DNA of 64,000 bases from Allium sativum (taxonomy: Eukaryota; Streptophyta; Magnoliopsida; Asparagales; Amaryllidaceae): assembly GCA_030737875.1 (NCBI GenBank), contig CM060912.1, positions 127,853,993-127,917,992 on the forward strand, in the 5' to 3' direction. Below are positions 21,199 to 33,663 of the stretch, in pieces. The position numbers and the translations under genes were made by a program. How positions within the stretch are numbered: position 1 is the stretch's first letter; each line of letters starts with the position of its first letter. Below the pieces are notes generated by a model that saw only the letters and a list, made by a program, of their open reading frames with translations, searched no databases and was not told the DNA's origin.

Positions 21199-24100
21199 AT
21201 TCCTCAACTTCTTAATCTCTGACCCAAGAATGCATGTAGGAGCTCGTCGAATCGTCGCATCACGCTCTATCTCCACCTCTCTAAGCAAGCTCGGCTCTAC
21301 CACTTCCGCGGTCTCGTGCAAGCATTTCCTCAAATGTGATACATGGAATACGTCGTGTACACCACTAAGTCTCTCGGGCAACTCCACTCTATACGCCATC
21401 TGTCCAATTCTTTCCTTAATAGGAAATGGCCCTACGAACCTTGGTGCTAACTTCCCAACGGACCCAAATCGAACAACATTCCGTAATGGAGACACCTTGA
21501 TAAAGACCATGTCCCCAATATCAAACTCAAGATTTGTCCTCCTCTTGTCCGCCTAAGATTTATGCCTATCTTGTACCGCCTTCATCCTCCTTCGAATCAA
21601 ATCGATCTTTTCCGAAGTCTCTCTAATCATATCGGGCCCAAGTAAGATCTTATTCGTAGATTCCCACCAACATGTAGGTGAACGACAAGGGCTTCCATAG
21701 AGAGCCTCGAAAGGTGCCATGCCAATGCTAGACTGAAAGCTATTATTATACGCGAACTCCACCAAGGGAAGATGCTCCTCCCATGTACCTCCGAAATAAA
21801 AAAACACATAGCCTCAAAAGGTCCTCTAGAATACGATTCACCCTCTCGGTCTGGCCGTCCGTCTGAGGATGATATGCGGTGCTCAAACATAACTAAGTCC
21901 CTACCGCTTCTTGCAAGCTCTTCCAAAACTCGCTAGTAAAGATAGGATCGCGATCGCTCAATTTGCTAGAAGGAACACCGTGCAAACGAACTATCTCTCG
22001 AATGTATACGGAGGCTAACCATGGAGCAGTCCTCTTGCTCTTCACTGGAATCAAATGGGCGCTCTTAGTAAGTCTGTCTACCATGACCCAAATCCCCGTA
22101 TTACCCTTCCTCGATCTCGGTAACCCGTCAACAAAGTCCATCGAAACACTCTCCCACTTCCATTGTGGGATCTCAAATGGGTGAAGCAACTCACCGGGCT
22201 TCTTTTTCTCTGCTTTTACTTGTTGGCACACCAAGCATCTAGCGATAAACTCGGCCACATCCCTCTTCATACCGGCCCAAAAGTAAACTCGTCTCATGTC
22301 CATGTACATCTTATCCCCGCCAGGATGAATGGTCATCTTCGAACGATGTGCATCATCAAGAATGGTCTTCCTCAAGTACTCGTCTCGAGGTACACAAAGT
22401 CTACCGTCCCTACATAATCAAACCTTATCATCTAGGGTATACCTACTGAGATGGCTCGATGACTCCCCCCTTATGAGCTTCTCTACTAACTCGACCAACT
22501 GTGGGTCATCTCGTTGTGCCTCACCAATCCGTCCCAAAAGCGTAGGTCTGACTTCTAAGGATGCTAGCAAACCGAGTACAAAGTCAATGGAAGGTCTAAA
22601 GTCAAACGTAGAGATGAACTCTAAGCTTCGCCGCTCAACAAACAACGAACTCAAGGACAACCTTTTCCTACTTAAGGCGTCTGCCACCACGTTACCCTTG
22701 CCAGGGGTATATGCTATCTCAAAATCGTAGGACGTTAAAAATTCCATCCACCTTTGCTGCCTTAAGTTTAAGTCGTCTGAGAGAACAAGTATTTTAGCGA
22801 TTTGTGGCCAGTGAACAATTCGAATTTCTCGCCAAGAAGATAATGGCGCCAAGACTTAAGCCCTAAAACAATAGCGGCCAACTCTAGGTCATGCGTAGGG
22901 TAATTTCTCTCATGTACTGTCAACTGCCTCCCTCCATAGGCTATTACCCTTCCCTCTTGCATTAAGACTGCGCCTGGTCCTGTCCCACAAGCATTGGTAT
23001 AAACAGTGAATGGCTTACCTCCATCTGGCAACACTAAGACTAGGGCTGTGGTCAAAGCTCTCTTTAACCGTTGGAACACATCATCACAATCTATGTCCCA
23101 CGTAAAAACTAGGTTCTTCTTCGTCAAACGCGTTAATCGGGTTGATATTTTTGCGAATTCCTTGATAAACTTCCTATAGTAGCCAGCCAGCCCCAAGAAA
23201 CTTCTCACCTTGTTAGCATTTTTAGGGTCCTTCCAATCTTGGATGGCCACCACCTTCGTGGGATCCACATCTATCCCTTCTTTGGAAACCACGTGCCCTA
23301 AGAATCGCACTTCCTTCCTCCAAAGGTGACATTTAGAAAATTTAGCTTTAAGGTTATGCGCTCGAAGGGTCTCCAGTACTTCTCTAAGATGTAGGGCATG
23401 CTCTTCCTCGCTCTTAGAAAAGACCAAGATGTCATCCACAAAGACCACCACGAATTTATTAAGGTACTCCATAAACACCCTACTCATCAAGTCAACAAAG
23501 TATGTTAGGGCGTTTGTCAAACCGAAGGGTATCACAAGCCATTCATAGAAACCGTCTGGAGTCCTAAAGGCAGTCTTGTCTATGCTATCCTCAGCCACTC
23601 TCAACTGATGGAAACCAGTGGCCAAGTCCAACTGCGAAAACAATGAGGCGCCAACTAACTGATCGAAGAGATCGTCAATCCTTGGCAGTGGGTGCCTATT
23701 CTTCTTAGTAAGCTTGTTAAGTTCTCTATAGTCCACACAAAGTCTGAGGAACCCATCCGCCTTCATGGCAAATACTACTGGAGCACCACACTCCGATATA
23801 CTACGTCTTATGAACCCTTTCTCAAGCAAATCCCCTACTTGCTTATTGAGCTCCCTCCTCTCACGAGGAGCCATGTGGCGTACTGGTAGAGATACTGGTT
23901 TTGCATTGTCTACAAGATAAATACGAAAGTCTATCTCACATTTTGAGGGTAGACCCCTCACCTCATCGAAGACAACAACATATTCACGGACTATACAAAT
24001 AGAATGTAAATCATCATTGGATGCATTGACTCAAGACAACTAAGCATCACCGATCCTCTAGGGTCACAAGAAATATCAAGGGTCTTTCCACTACGAGTCA

Positions 24101-24519
24101 ACAATTTTACTACCCTTCGTTCACAATCTAGGATGGCACCATATCTGGCTAGCCAATCCATCCCTAGAATCAAACCATAGCCCATGAAACCAAGCACCAA
24201 AGCATTACATTCAAAACCAACGCCTAAGATAGACAATCTCAAATCCCTTCAAACCATGGATAAATGAGCCGACCCACCAATAGGATTTGAGACAACAATG
24301 GGATCCACAACAAGACTAGTATTTAATTGCAGTGTTTCAACTAATGATGTAGAGATAAACGAATGTGATGTGCCAGAATCGAATAAAGTACGGACAGGAT
24401 GATCAAACAGAAAAACTAAACCCTCAATGGAAATGTTTCTACCTCGTTCTTGCAGCGGTGGGACCGTGAGAGCCTGGACCTGCTCCCTTGCCTGCCCTGG
24501 TGCCACGAGAGCCTGAAGC
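21199..24519 (-). pseudogene. pol: E1-B pol pseudogene: protease-RT-RNase H-integrase
   Basis: Order on the minus strand: protease LFDSGTSHSF; TGA at 24249-24251 shared with copy A; a private 4-bp deletion near 24030 that shifts frame; a long clean RT/RNase H frame (22768-23961) with FVDDILVF and [14 protein letters not shown], where the RNase H catalytic Asp is Asn; a 2-bp loss near 22783; integrase zinc motif ([16 protein letters not shown]) and catalytic [15 protein letters not shown] (21893-22375); a frameshift between 21790 and 21890; TAG at 21553-21555; and the tail ending abruptly at ILGSEIKKLRN. Not functional. Confidence 0.88.
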
Positions 24520-25419
24520 TGCCCTCCAGAAGTTCTTTGCCCTTGCCCATGTTTCCTTGGACAGTCCTTAACTAGATGACCTGCCTCTCCACAGTGGAAA
24601 CATCCAGTCTTCTTCTTTTTCCTACAGTCTTTACTCAGATGGCCTGGTGTCCCACAATTAAAGCACTTCTTCTTTCCTTTGCCATTATTGTTCTTCCCGC
24701 CTTTCTTGTTTTGTTGTTGTTGCTGCGGTTTCTTTTGATCCCCTTTCTTCTCGGGTGCCTTATTAGCATTGGCGCCTTTCTCCTCTTCATGCATAAGCGT
24801 CATATAAACTAGCCTCTCAAAGGTGGCCCCCATAGGGATGTGGGTCATAGCTAACCCATGTAGTGGCTCGTTCAAACCCTTAACAAATCCCTGGGCCTTC
24901 TTTTCGGGTGTATTCACCAAGTCCAAGCCAAATCTCGCCAACTAATTGAAACAGTTGATGTATTCTTTCACTGATAGATTCCCTTGCTTCAATGCCAAAA
25001 ATCTTTCCATATATAAATTCTCTTCAGCCCGTGAGAGAAACTTTGCCTCAAACCTACGTCTGAAATCTGGCCATGTATCAACAGGATGCTCCCCATTAGT
25101 GACTTCCCACCAAAACGAAGCTTTGTCCTTCATCAACCATGCAGCCAATTGGACCTTCTTACAATCGTCCAAATCGAAAATGCCAAACAGATCCTCCACT
25201 TCTTTCAACCAATTTCTAGCTTCAATGAACATTTCAGACCCACTAAAAGATTTTCTACCCATCGAACGAAAGTCGTTACATATCTTAGAGAAAGTATCTC
25301 CACGTGGAAGAATGACTGGAGCTGGGGGAGGAGGAGGAACGTTGGACGGACCCGCGGCAGCGGCCCTAGCCTCGAGATATTGACGAAACCAACCGGGTAC
25401 ATGAACACCCTCTGGTATC
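24520..25419 (-). pseudogene. gag: E1-B gag, 3' part (split by E3)
   Basis: Capsid (WFRQYLEARAA, WLKEVEDLFGIF, FWWEVTNGE) and nucleocapsid with two intact zinc knuckles (CFNCGTPGHLSKDC, CFHCGEAGHLVKDC). A private CAG-to-TAG stop lies at 24942-24944. The first seven codons are 11.5 kb away at 36894-36910 because E3 inserted after codon 7. An apparent Met in the E3 LTR is not the original start. Confidence 0.87.
25415..25419. repeat. Left target site duplication of E3
   Basis: GTATC, matching 36889-36893. In copy A the uninterrupted site reads GGTATCTCAGATG (2078-2090), confirming one original GTATC. Confidence 0.93.
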
Positions 25420-26554
25420 TGAAACATCCCACCTCCGTTAGGGTTACTCTCAAAGGGAATGCCCTAATTTTGGTGGAGGTTTATAAGTATAAGTCACAGA
25501 TACACAAGATAGATATAAGAACACATATTTTTGAACAGCGGAAAACAACAGCAGCTTTTATTTCATTAAAATACGTGTTACACAAACCATGCCACAATTG
25601 TCTTACAATACTTCCAAAAGCATTACATCTTCATAACTGTCTTGATTTCATTATTCAAAGAAGCATAAAAAAAACATAAGTAAACTACATAAGTCCCATA
25701 ATTGTTGTCCAAAGCCATAGTCCAAAACGAAAAAGATCCAAGCAATACATTCTTCCTCTTCAAGCTGGATATGAAAACTGGTCAAGCTGCGGTATTACCT
25801 CCCTGTGGACCGGAGGGGGGAAACGAAAGAAAAGAAGACGAAAGAAAAGTAGAGTCAGACATAAAGCCTAAGTAAGTCTAGGACTATTCAGTCTATGAAT
25901 AAAGAATTGGGCATGATAAGTATAAACTGGAAATGGGAAAGCACTTTAAACTAGGTTAAGTTGTCTAGAGTCGAATGTACTATCGTACCCCATATTAATC
26001 TCTGTACCCATATAAACTAGTTCCCAGTAGGCACCCCATAATCAGGGTGAAGTGATCCATTTCTGATGATTTGCTCCTACTCGCATAGTTACATGTGTCT
26101 TACGGCCCCCGTTGTTGTAGTTACCTATGCTGGTCCCACCATCGGGTGTATCAAGTCCCATGGTGGCGACCCGACACAATTCTAGAATGCACAGGTATAC
26201 TACTGGTGCCCAGTGCCTAATTTTTCTGCGCCGGAGTGTGTGCACGCCCGCACCCTGTTAGAAGCTACACTGTTGCACCGCCGTCGATTTGACCTCTTAC
26301 AGTCAGCCCAGTAATTGTGCCCCACCCTGCCTAGTTCAGGGTATCCTGATACACCTTGTAGGGTTACTACTGAAAAGGGTCCCCCGCTACTAGGTTTTCT
26401 ATTTCTAGCCAACATAATAAGTTGGTTAAGTGTTTTGTAAACCTAACCCTCAATCAGTCTGTATAGTTTAGCATGTTCCATTTGATTAAGTATTAATTCA
26501 ATTTACTTAATCCTATCAATCCTGGTTCAGCCTTAATTGTCTTATTAAAGCCTC

Positions 26555-26756
26555 GACCTCTCACATTAGACGGATATTGTTGTGGATGCCTGTTGCCGGT
26601 TGGTTCCGGCCAGTCTTACGTCACAACTCAGTCTAACCTCGGGTCTTTTTTGGGCTCAGTGTTTAACCACCCACATTGGATAGGTATTGTTGTGACTACT
26701 GGACAGCCGGGCGGGTCCGGGCAGGTTTACATCACAACTCAATCCAACCTCGGGTT
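26555..26756 (-). repeat. Paired hairpin module in E3 left LTR
   Basis: Units at 26555-26645 and 26665-26756, 110 bp start to start. In plus reading the centre is GGGCGGGTCCGGGCAG in the second unit, the same core as in the E1 LTR. Arms (ATATTGTTGTGG with TCACAACTCAGTCTAA) are inverted but diverged from E1 and E2. Confidence 0.6.
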
Positions 26757-27156
26757 AAACACATCGTATTTTCTAAGTTTACATATTTTGTCTCTTTTCT
26801 TTTTATATGTAAATATTTGCAGCCCATTATTCAAATTCATCTTTATTGGGTAAAGTTAATTTATACCCCTTAGATGTTCTCAAGGTCGTTGGCATGCGTC
26901 AAACATGCCAACACATATGTTTTATATTTTAACCCAAACGTCGTTGCCCCCGTTTTATACGTTCGCTACAATATAACATATGTTGGGTTTAACATTTAAA
27001 CCCAACTTAGCCACATGAAAAAGGGGAGGCTTAGAACATGGTGTTTATATATTCTAAGTAACATCAAAAGGGGAGTGTGAACGCATGAACTTGCAACATA
27101 GCGAACTAATTAACATAAATTAGGCACTTGTGAACTTGCATTGTAATAGCATATAA

Positions 27157-27260
27157 TCATGGCATAAACATACCTAAACATGAATCATGGTTTTTAATCT
27201 ATTCATAGAATCATGGCATAAACATACCTAAACATGAATCATGGTTTTTAATCTATTCAT
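27157..27260. repeat. 52-bp tandem duplication in E3 LTR
   Basis: AATCATGGCATAAACATACC ... TCTATTCAT occurs twice in tandem. Also present in the right LTR (35398-35501), so it predates E3 insertion. Confidence 0.85.
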
Positions 27261-28085
27261 GTAAACTTGCAAGTGGAATGTAAATCTAACTTAATTATGT
27301 GTCACATATATTATCATATGATTTTGATAACAACATAGGCCTAAAACATGTTTTCAATTAGGCATAACACCAAACATAGTTTAGTCTTGTTCATAGAGTC
27401 AACACAAGTTCACAAAGATGCTTACTTTTGTCTCTAATACAAAAGCATGGTTTTACACTTGAATCATGATGCCAATTCCAACATAAGTTCGTATGAGTCA
27501 TAATACCCAAATGGATCCAACTACACTAAAAGTGATTATAAAAATATATATTATGTTGGCATAATAGTGAACCATATACTTGCATGAATCACAAATAAAC
27601 AAGCATATAGTCGTTACTTTCAACATGAATCATATAATTGCAATTATCCAATAGGTGTTGTAATAAACTACCACAAACATGTAGTTGTTAACTTTCAACA
27701 TGAATCACATACTTGCAAATATCCAATCGTTATACCACAACATCCCAAATCGATTAGAATCATAGCAACATACAATTATGAATTATTATCACCACAAATG
27801 AAGTACAATTCTATTTCTCATTTTACACAAATCAAAATACAATTATTTATTCACATCGGAATAGCACTCTACTTACAACGTATGACGAATCTTTAATTCA
27901 GGTTTCTGAATTTGGAAATGCTGTCCTTTGTTGTAGGCGTTGTTTTGATTTAATTGTCGTTGCTTTTAGCTTTTGAATTGTCTCCTAATCGTCTCTCAAT
28001 TTTGACGGCTACTCCTTGTCTTTCCTCAGCAGCATGACGGTCTCATTCTTATTTTTATTTGTATGAATTAGGTGGAGTCTTAGGT

Positions 28086-28095
28086 CCTTTTTATA
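28086..28095 (-). promoter_or_regulatory. Putative TATA box, E3 left LTR
   Basis: The minus strand reads TATAAAAAGG about 560 bp into the LTR, downstream of U3 motif and hairpins. The right LTR has it at 36337-36346. Confidence 0.6.
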
Positions 28096-28288
28096 GAGTT
28101 TGTGAATTGATTAGGACCGTCGATGGAGCTTGGATTAATATTAGCCGTTCGTTTGAAGGAGAGACCAATCAGGAGCTGACACCTAGCCCTAGTGACAAGG
28201 CAAGGCTCAGAAATTCGGCCAAGCACAGACCAGGCCAGCCGGGAGGGAGGGGATGGGGGGGGTTGGGTTCGACCTGGCTCAGGGGCCA

Positions 28289-28356
28289 GGTCGACTACCC
28301 AGTCGACCCCCAGGTCGACTACCCAGTCGACCCCAAGGTCGACTACCCAGTCGACC
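28289..28356 (-). repeat. Triple GTCGAC hairpin, E3 left LTR
   Basis: Three 20-nt units, GGTCGAC-TACCCA-GTCGACC, at 28289, 28313 and 28337 (24-bp spacing), each a 7-bp perfect stem with a 6-nt loop. The right LTR has three diverged ones (36511-36594) in a rearranged context. It is one of the few places where the two LTRs differ strongly. Confidence 0.75.
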
Positions 28357-28500
28357 TGGGTGCCTTGGGCGGGAAAAATCCCGCCCAGCCCAATCTGGGT
28401 CCGATTTTTTTTTAAAATTTTGAATTCGTTCTGAACTGTTTCTGTCTGTTTGAATTTTAGACTGAATTCTGAAACTTCCGGAGGCCATATCTCCCTCATA

Positions 28501-28560
28501 CGGAGTCCGTTTTACGCAAACTCGGACTCTATCTCAAGCAGAATTCCGAGACGAACGCAA
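28501..28560 (-). promoter_or_regulatory. Conserved U3 motif, E3 left LTR
   Basis: In plus reading CGGAGTCCGTTTTACGCAAA followed by CTCGGACTCTATCTCAAGCA and GAATTCCGAGACGAACGCAA. The E1 LTR (40119-40178) matches it closely and the E2 LTR (10509-10568) more distantly. Unknown function. Confidence 0.6.
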
Positions 28561-28652
28561 TGGCTTATCCCGTTTCCCTTAATTCTTTGATTTGACATTA
28601 GTTATACTTTAATTTGTGAATTTCACTGTTATAGAATACACGGGTTGTTACA

Positions 28653-28688
28653 TTCTCCCCCACTTAAAAGGATTTCGTCCCTGAAATC
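28653..28688 (-). promoter_or_regulatory. E3 polypurine tract and pre-PPT hairpin
   Basis: The minus strand reads AAGTGGGGGAGAA (28653-28665) directly before the LTR, preceded by GATTTC-AGGGAC-GAAATC (28671-28688), a perfect 6-bp stem. Confidence 0.75.
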
Positions 28689-29217
28689 TTCAAGTCTAGG
28701 AGAATGTGTATCCTAACATCCAAACGTCCATCTACTCATCCATCAAACACGAGCATCCATTGTCCTTAAAAGACTTCTAATGCTTCATGATCATATGCGA
28801 AGTGTGTGTACATGTACTTATCTAATGCAAAATCAGTCGGTTTACTGATTCAGTTGACCTCCTTAATTCAAAATATGTAAGTGTCATGAATCCATTATGT
28901 ATGCAAATTTTCCTATTCATGATTCTACATGAGTGCACAATCATTCATATAAATGCAACATCCATATGACAACACATTAAACTTCAACCATATACGAATA
29001 TAAATACATATATGCATATGCAATATGAAGTGACTGAGCCGATCTAAAACCTAAATTGTGTGTGTATATGCAACCACGAGCAACCACTAGCAATCACTTG
29101 CAACCACTTGCAACCATCATCCATAACATGTTTCAATTACATGTTTTCATCCAAAGAGTTTCTACCTAAAAGATAAGGTCGAGGAGCTATACCTAAAAAG
29201 ATAGATAAAAGCGCAAC
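28666..29217 (-). other. E3 3' untranslated region
   Basis: About 550 bp between the polypurine tract and the pol stop, with TCCATCTACTCATCC and GCAACCACTTGCAACCA repeats. It is homologous to 9843-10406 of E2. No gene is seen. Confidence 0.7.
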
Positions 29218-32200
29218 TTAAGGAAAAAGAAAGATCAAAGATGTACCCTCGAAAAGAAAAGGGTAGGTTGCGCGTATTCTAGCTTCAGTTTCCCAAGTTG
29301 CGTCTCCCTCGGCGTCGCTCCACTGAACTTTGATGAGCTTGACTTCGCGGTTGCGTAGCTTTTTCACTTCCGTTCCTAATATGCGGGTTGGAACTTTCCT
29401 CACGGTTGCTTCGCGTTCCACTTCAGCTTCTTCTAGGATATTTGGCTCTACCACTTCAGCAGATTCATGTAGACATATTCGGAGGGGCGAAACGTGAAAG
29501 GCGTTGTGAACTCCAGCTAATTTTTTGGGTAGGTCTAATCTATAGGCCATTTTCCCAATTTTCTCGATGATAGGAAATGGTCCTACAAATCTCGGTGCCA
29601 GCTTTTCAGTGGTTCCAAAACGAACAACGTTCCTTAGAGGGGATACCTTAAGAAAAACCCTGTCCCCAATCTCAAACTCAAGGTCGGTCCTTCTCTTGTC
29701 GGCGTAAGATTTTTGTCTGTCTTGGGCTGTCTTCATTCTTCTCCGTATTAAGTCTACTTTCTCTGAAGTCTCTTGGATCATATCTGGTCCAAGTATGAGC
29801 TTGTCAGTAGACTCCCACCAACAAGTGGGCGATCGGCACGGTCTTCCATATAAAGCCTCGAAGGGCGCCATTCCGATGGTGGCTTGGTAGCTGTTGTTGT
29901 AGGCAAATTCCACCAAAGGAAGATGGTCTTCCCACGTCCCTTCGAAGTCAAGGACGCACAGTCCTAAAAGGTCCTCCAAAACTCTGTTCACTCTTTCTTT
30001 CTGGCCGTCGGTTTGGGATGATAGGTTGTGCTCAAGCATAACTGTGTGCCTACCGCTTCTTGCAGACTCCGCCAAAACTCACTTGTGAAGATAGGGTCTC
30101 GGTCACTAACAATGCTGGAGGGTATTCCATGGAGTCGAACAATTTCCTTGAGGTAAAGAGATGCTAGGAATGAGGCAGTTCTTTTACTCTTGACAGGTAA
30201 AAAGTGGGCGCTTTTAGTAAGCCTATCCACTATTACCCAAATGCTAGTATTGCCTCTTCTAGACCTAGGCAGCCCATCAATGAAGTCCATTGAGATGTTA
30301 TCCCACTTCCACTGCGGGACCTCTAGAGGATGGAGCAGACCGCCAGGCTTTTTCTGCTCCGCCTTAACCTGTTGGCAAATCACACACTTAGAAACGAAAT
30401 CTGCCACGTCCTTCTTCATGCCACTCCAAAAGAAAGTTCTCTTTATGTCCTTGTACATTTTATCTCCGCCTGGATGTATCGTCATCTTGGAGTGATGAGC
30501 TTCCTCGAGAACCGTCTTTACTAAATCCCTTGTTTGTGGGACGCATAGTCTTCCATCTCGCCTTAGCCAACCCTTATCGTCGATGGAGTATCTGTTGAGG
30601 TGACTTGAAGTCTCACCCCAAATTTGCCTATCAATTGTTTCCACAAGCTGAGGGTTTCCGTGTTGTGCTGTCCCTATTGAGTCCACTAAAGTCGGGCGTA
30701 CTTCGAGAGATGCTAGCAAGCCCGGTACAAAATCGGAGGAGGGCCTAAAGTCAAAGCTGGCTATAAATTCTAGGCTTTGCCTTTCAACAAACAGCGGGCT
30801 TAGGGTCAGTTTCTTTCGGCTCAACGCGTCTGCCACTACGTTGCCTTTACCCAGAGTGTAGGAGATCTCGAAATCGTACGAGGCAAGAAACTCTATCCAT
30901 CTCTGTTGCCTCAAGTTAAGATCTTTCTACGAGAAAAGATATTTCAACGATTTATGGTCAGTGTAAAGTTCGAACTTCTCACCTAGGAGATAGTGTCGCC
31001 AAGACTTGAGTGCAAAGACGATGGCGGCTAACTCAAGATCATGGGTCGGGTAGTTCTTTTCATGAACTTTCAATTGCCTTCCACTATAAGCTACTACCCT
31101 CCCTTCTTGCATCAAGACATCGCCTAGCCCTGTCCTACATGCATCTGTATAAACTATGAACATCTTGCTTCCATCTGGCAACGTCAAAACTGGGGCTGTT
31201 GTAAGAGCCAATGTTGGAAAGCAAATTCGCAATCCAAGTCCCAATTGAACACTAGATTCTTCTTTGTCAGCCTTGTGAGCAGAGCTGATATTTTCGCAAA
31301 ATCCCTTATGAATTTTCGGTGGAAACCTGCTAGCCCTAGAAAACTTCGGACCTCAGTTGCGTTTCTTGGTGTCTTCCAATCCTGCACCGCTACTACTTTA
31401 GCAGGGTCCACAGCTAACCCATTTTTGGATACTATATGCTCTTCTTCACTCTTGGAGAAGATCAAGATGTCGTCTATGAAAACCACTACGAACTTGTTGA
31501 GGAATTCTCTGAACACCCTACTCATCAGGTCCACGAAGCAAGCGGGTGCGTTTTTCAAGCCAAAAGGCACGGCAAGCCATTCAAAGAAGCCGTCTGGGGT
31601 TCTGAATGCCGTTTTATCGATGCGATCTTCAGCCACCCTTAGCTGATGAAAACCGGTCGCCAAATCGAGTTGGGAGAAAACAGACGCTCCTACAAGCTAA
31701 TCAAACAGATCGTCAATTCTGGGGAGAGGGTGCCTATTCTTTTTCGTTAGCTTGTTGAGCTCCCTATAGTCAACACACAGACGGAGTGAACCATCTGCCT
31801 TTGTAGCGAACACCACTGGAGCGCCCCATTTTGAAATGCTCCTTCTAATGAACCCCTTCTCTAGAAGCTCTTTAATCTGTTTACTGAGCTCTTTCCTTTC
31901 CCATGGAGCCATGTGTCTAACGGGCAACGCAACGGGCTTTGCATTATCTACAAGATATATGCGGAAGTCTATCTCCCGCTTCAGAGGTAAGCCCTCCACC
32001 TCTTCGAAGACATCCGGATATTCCCGGACCACTCTAACCGATTGCAAACTTTCAACAGAAGCATCTAGCGATTCAAGATAACTAAGCATAACCGCATACG
32101 AGGGATTACAAGCAATTTCCAGAGTGTTACCGAGTTGGGTCAGAAGCCTAACCACCCTTTTCTCACAATCCAGGATGGCACCATTACTGGATAGCCAGTC

Positions 32201-32559
32201 CATGCCCAAAATCAAACCATATCCCGAAAAGCCCAAAACAAAGGCACTACATTTAAATTCTACGCTTAGAATAGAAATTTTCAATCCCACACAGATCATA
32301 GACAAATGACCTGGGCCCCCAATTGGATTTGAAACAATTAAGGGGTCCTCTACCATACTAGTTTCTAGGTGCAGAGATTCTACTAAAGCAGATGAGATAA
32401 AGGAGTGTGATGCGCCAGAATCAAATAAAGTGCGAACTGGGTGATCATAAAGATAAACTACACTTTCTACAGAAGTATTTATACCTCGCTGTTGCAGAGG
32501 TGGCGCTTCTAGCACATGAACCTGTGCCTCTGAGGTGGATCCAGCCCTTTGCCCCTGCC
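29218..32559 (-). pseudogene. pol: E3 pol pseudogene: protease to chromodomain-like tail
   Basis: Protease [22 protein letters not shown], then TAG at 31697-31699 (Gln in relatives); polymerase site FIDDILIF; an in-frame loss of about 36 residues near 31435 in the RT connection; a roughly 10-bp loss near 31215 that shifts frame; RNase [15 protein letters not shown] with the catalytic Asp kept; TAG at 30927-30929 (Gln in relatives); integrase with H-H and CVICQQ zinc motif, MDFIDGLP and SDRDPIF; a one-base loss near 30020 before QTDGQ; the tail KLIKVQWSDAEGDATWET; and the stop at 29218-29220. It cannot make an active enzyme set. Confidence 0.9.
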
Positions 32560-33481
32560 CTCGTTTCTTTGGGCAATCCTTAGCCATGTGGCCTGTCTCA
32601 CCGCAAGAAAAGCACCCACCATTCACCTTGGCCTTCTTTTTCTGGCAATCTTTCACTAAGTGTCCTACTTTGCCATAGAAATTACACTACCTCTTCTCTT
32701 TGTTGTCTTTCCCGCCCTTCTTAAAGTCTGTCTTCTTAGGCTGTAAACCCTCTTTTTTCCCTTGAGAGCTTTCTGCCTTTGTCCCCTTCTTGCCCTTATC
32801 CTCTTCGTTCAGCAATGCCATCTGCACCAACCTTTCATATGTAGCTACCATGGGTATATGGGTCATGGCCAAACTGTGTAATGGCTCATTCAACCCCTTG
32901 ACAAAGCGGAGAGCCTTCTTGTGCGGGGTGTTGACTAGGTCCAGTCCGAACCTAGTCAGCTGATCGAACTGATTAACATACTCTTTGACTGTCATATTCC
33001 CTTGCTTAAGAAATAAGAATTTTTCGAACTAAAGACTCCTTTCAGCTTCTGAGAGAAATTTAGCCTCAAACCTTGCCCTAAAGTCCTCCCATGTTTCCAC
33101 TGGTCTTTCTGCATTGGTGACTTCCCACCAGTAGGAAGCCTCGCCTTTAAGTAGCCATACTGCCAGTTGTACCTTCTGCCTATCTTCTACCTCAAAGATG
33201 ACGAATAAGTCCTCGGTTTCCTTCAGCCAGTTCCTGGCTGCCACGAAGGACTCGGTTCCATGAAAGTCCTTTCCTCCCATAGCTTTAAAATCTTTACATA
33301 TCTTAGCAAAAGTATTACCCCGCGGAGGAGGTGGAGGAAGAGGTGCTGCTGCAGCTGGATGATTTCCCGCAGCTGGGGGAGGAGGAACAGTAGGACCTGG
33401 CTGAGTGTCCCTCGCTTCTAAGAATCGTCTGAACCAATCTGGTATTGGTATACCCTTTGGCAAGTTAAGTTCTTCGGACAT
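32560..33481 (-). pseudogene. gag: E3 gag pseudogene
   Basis: The start ATG is at 33479-33481 (MSEELNLPKG), followed by a proline/alanine-rich N-terminus, capsid motifs (WLKETEDLFVIFEVEDRQKV, SYWWEVTNAE), TAG at 33029-33031, TAG at 32687-32689 just before the first zinc knuckle, whose second Cys is Tyr (CNFY), then an intact second knuckle [14 protein letters not shown]. Three lesions in a young insertion. Confidence 0.9.
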
Positions 33482-33663
33482 GCTGAAACAAAAAGGGTAG
33501 ATTCAAAACGAAGGATAAAAGATAGTACCTATGGCTTTGGGGGACTATGCCCTTTTAAAATAAAATAATATTTTATCTTTAAAAATGCTTCTTTAAATTT
33601 TCTTTTTGGAAATGAATTTTCAAAACTTTTTATCTTATCTGGTAAACCTATGCTCTGATACTA
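33482..33663 (-). promoter_or_regulatory. E3 leader and primer binding site
   Basis: About 180-bp AT-rich leader. The primer site at 33648-33663 reads TAGTATCAGAGCATAG on the minus strand, one base off the usual TGGTATCAGAGC for tRNA-iMet. Confidence 0.75.

Larger units (their letters stand above)
21199..25419 (-). mobile_element. E1 copy B, left part (pol and most of gag)
   Basis: Minus-strand internal region of E1, cut on the left within the chromodomain-like tail (21199) and on the right by E3. It continues after E3 at 36894. The left break is the probable duplication junction. Confidence 0.87.
25420..28652 (-). repeat. E3 3' LTR (left)
   Basis: 3233 bp in plus reading from TGAAACATCCCACC to CGGGTTGTTACA. 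Internal landmarks are the paired hairpin module (26555-26756), a perfect about 52-bp direct repeat (27157-27260), the TATA box (minus, 28086-28095), the GTCGAC hairpins (28289-28356) and the U3 motif (28501-28560). Confidence 0.93.

Noticed and set aside
22163..22730. Plus-strand frames of 84-133 codons opposite E1 integrase and RNase H
   Set aside because: They are antisense shadows of the well-supported minus-strand pol domains and have no recognisable motifs.
28059..28499. Frames of 118 and 139 codons across the E3 GTCGAC hairpins
   Set aside because: They exist only because the hairpin repeat is free of stops; the right LTR does not preserve them.
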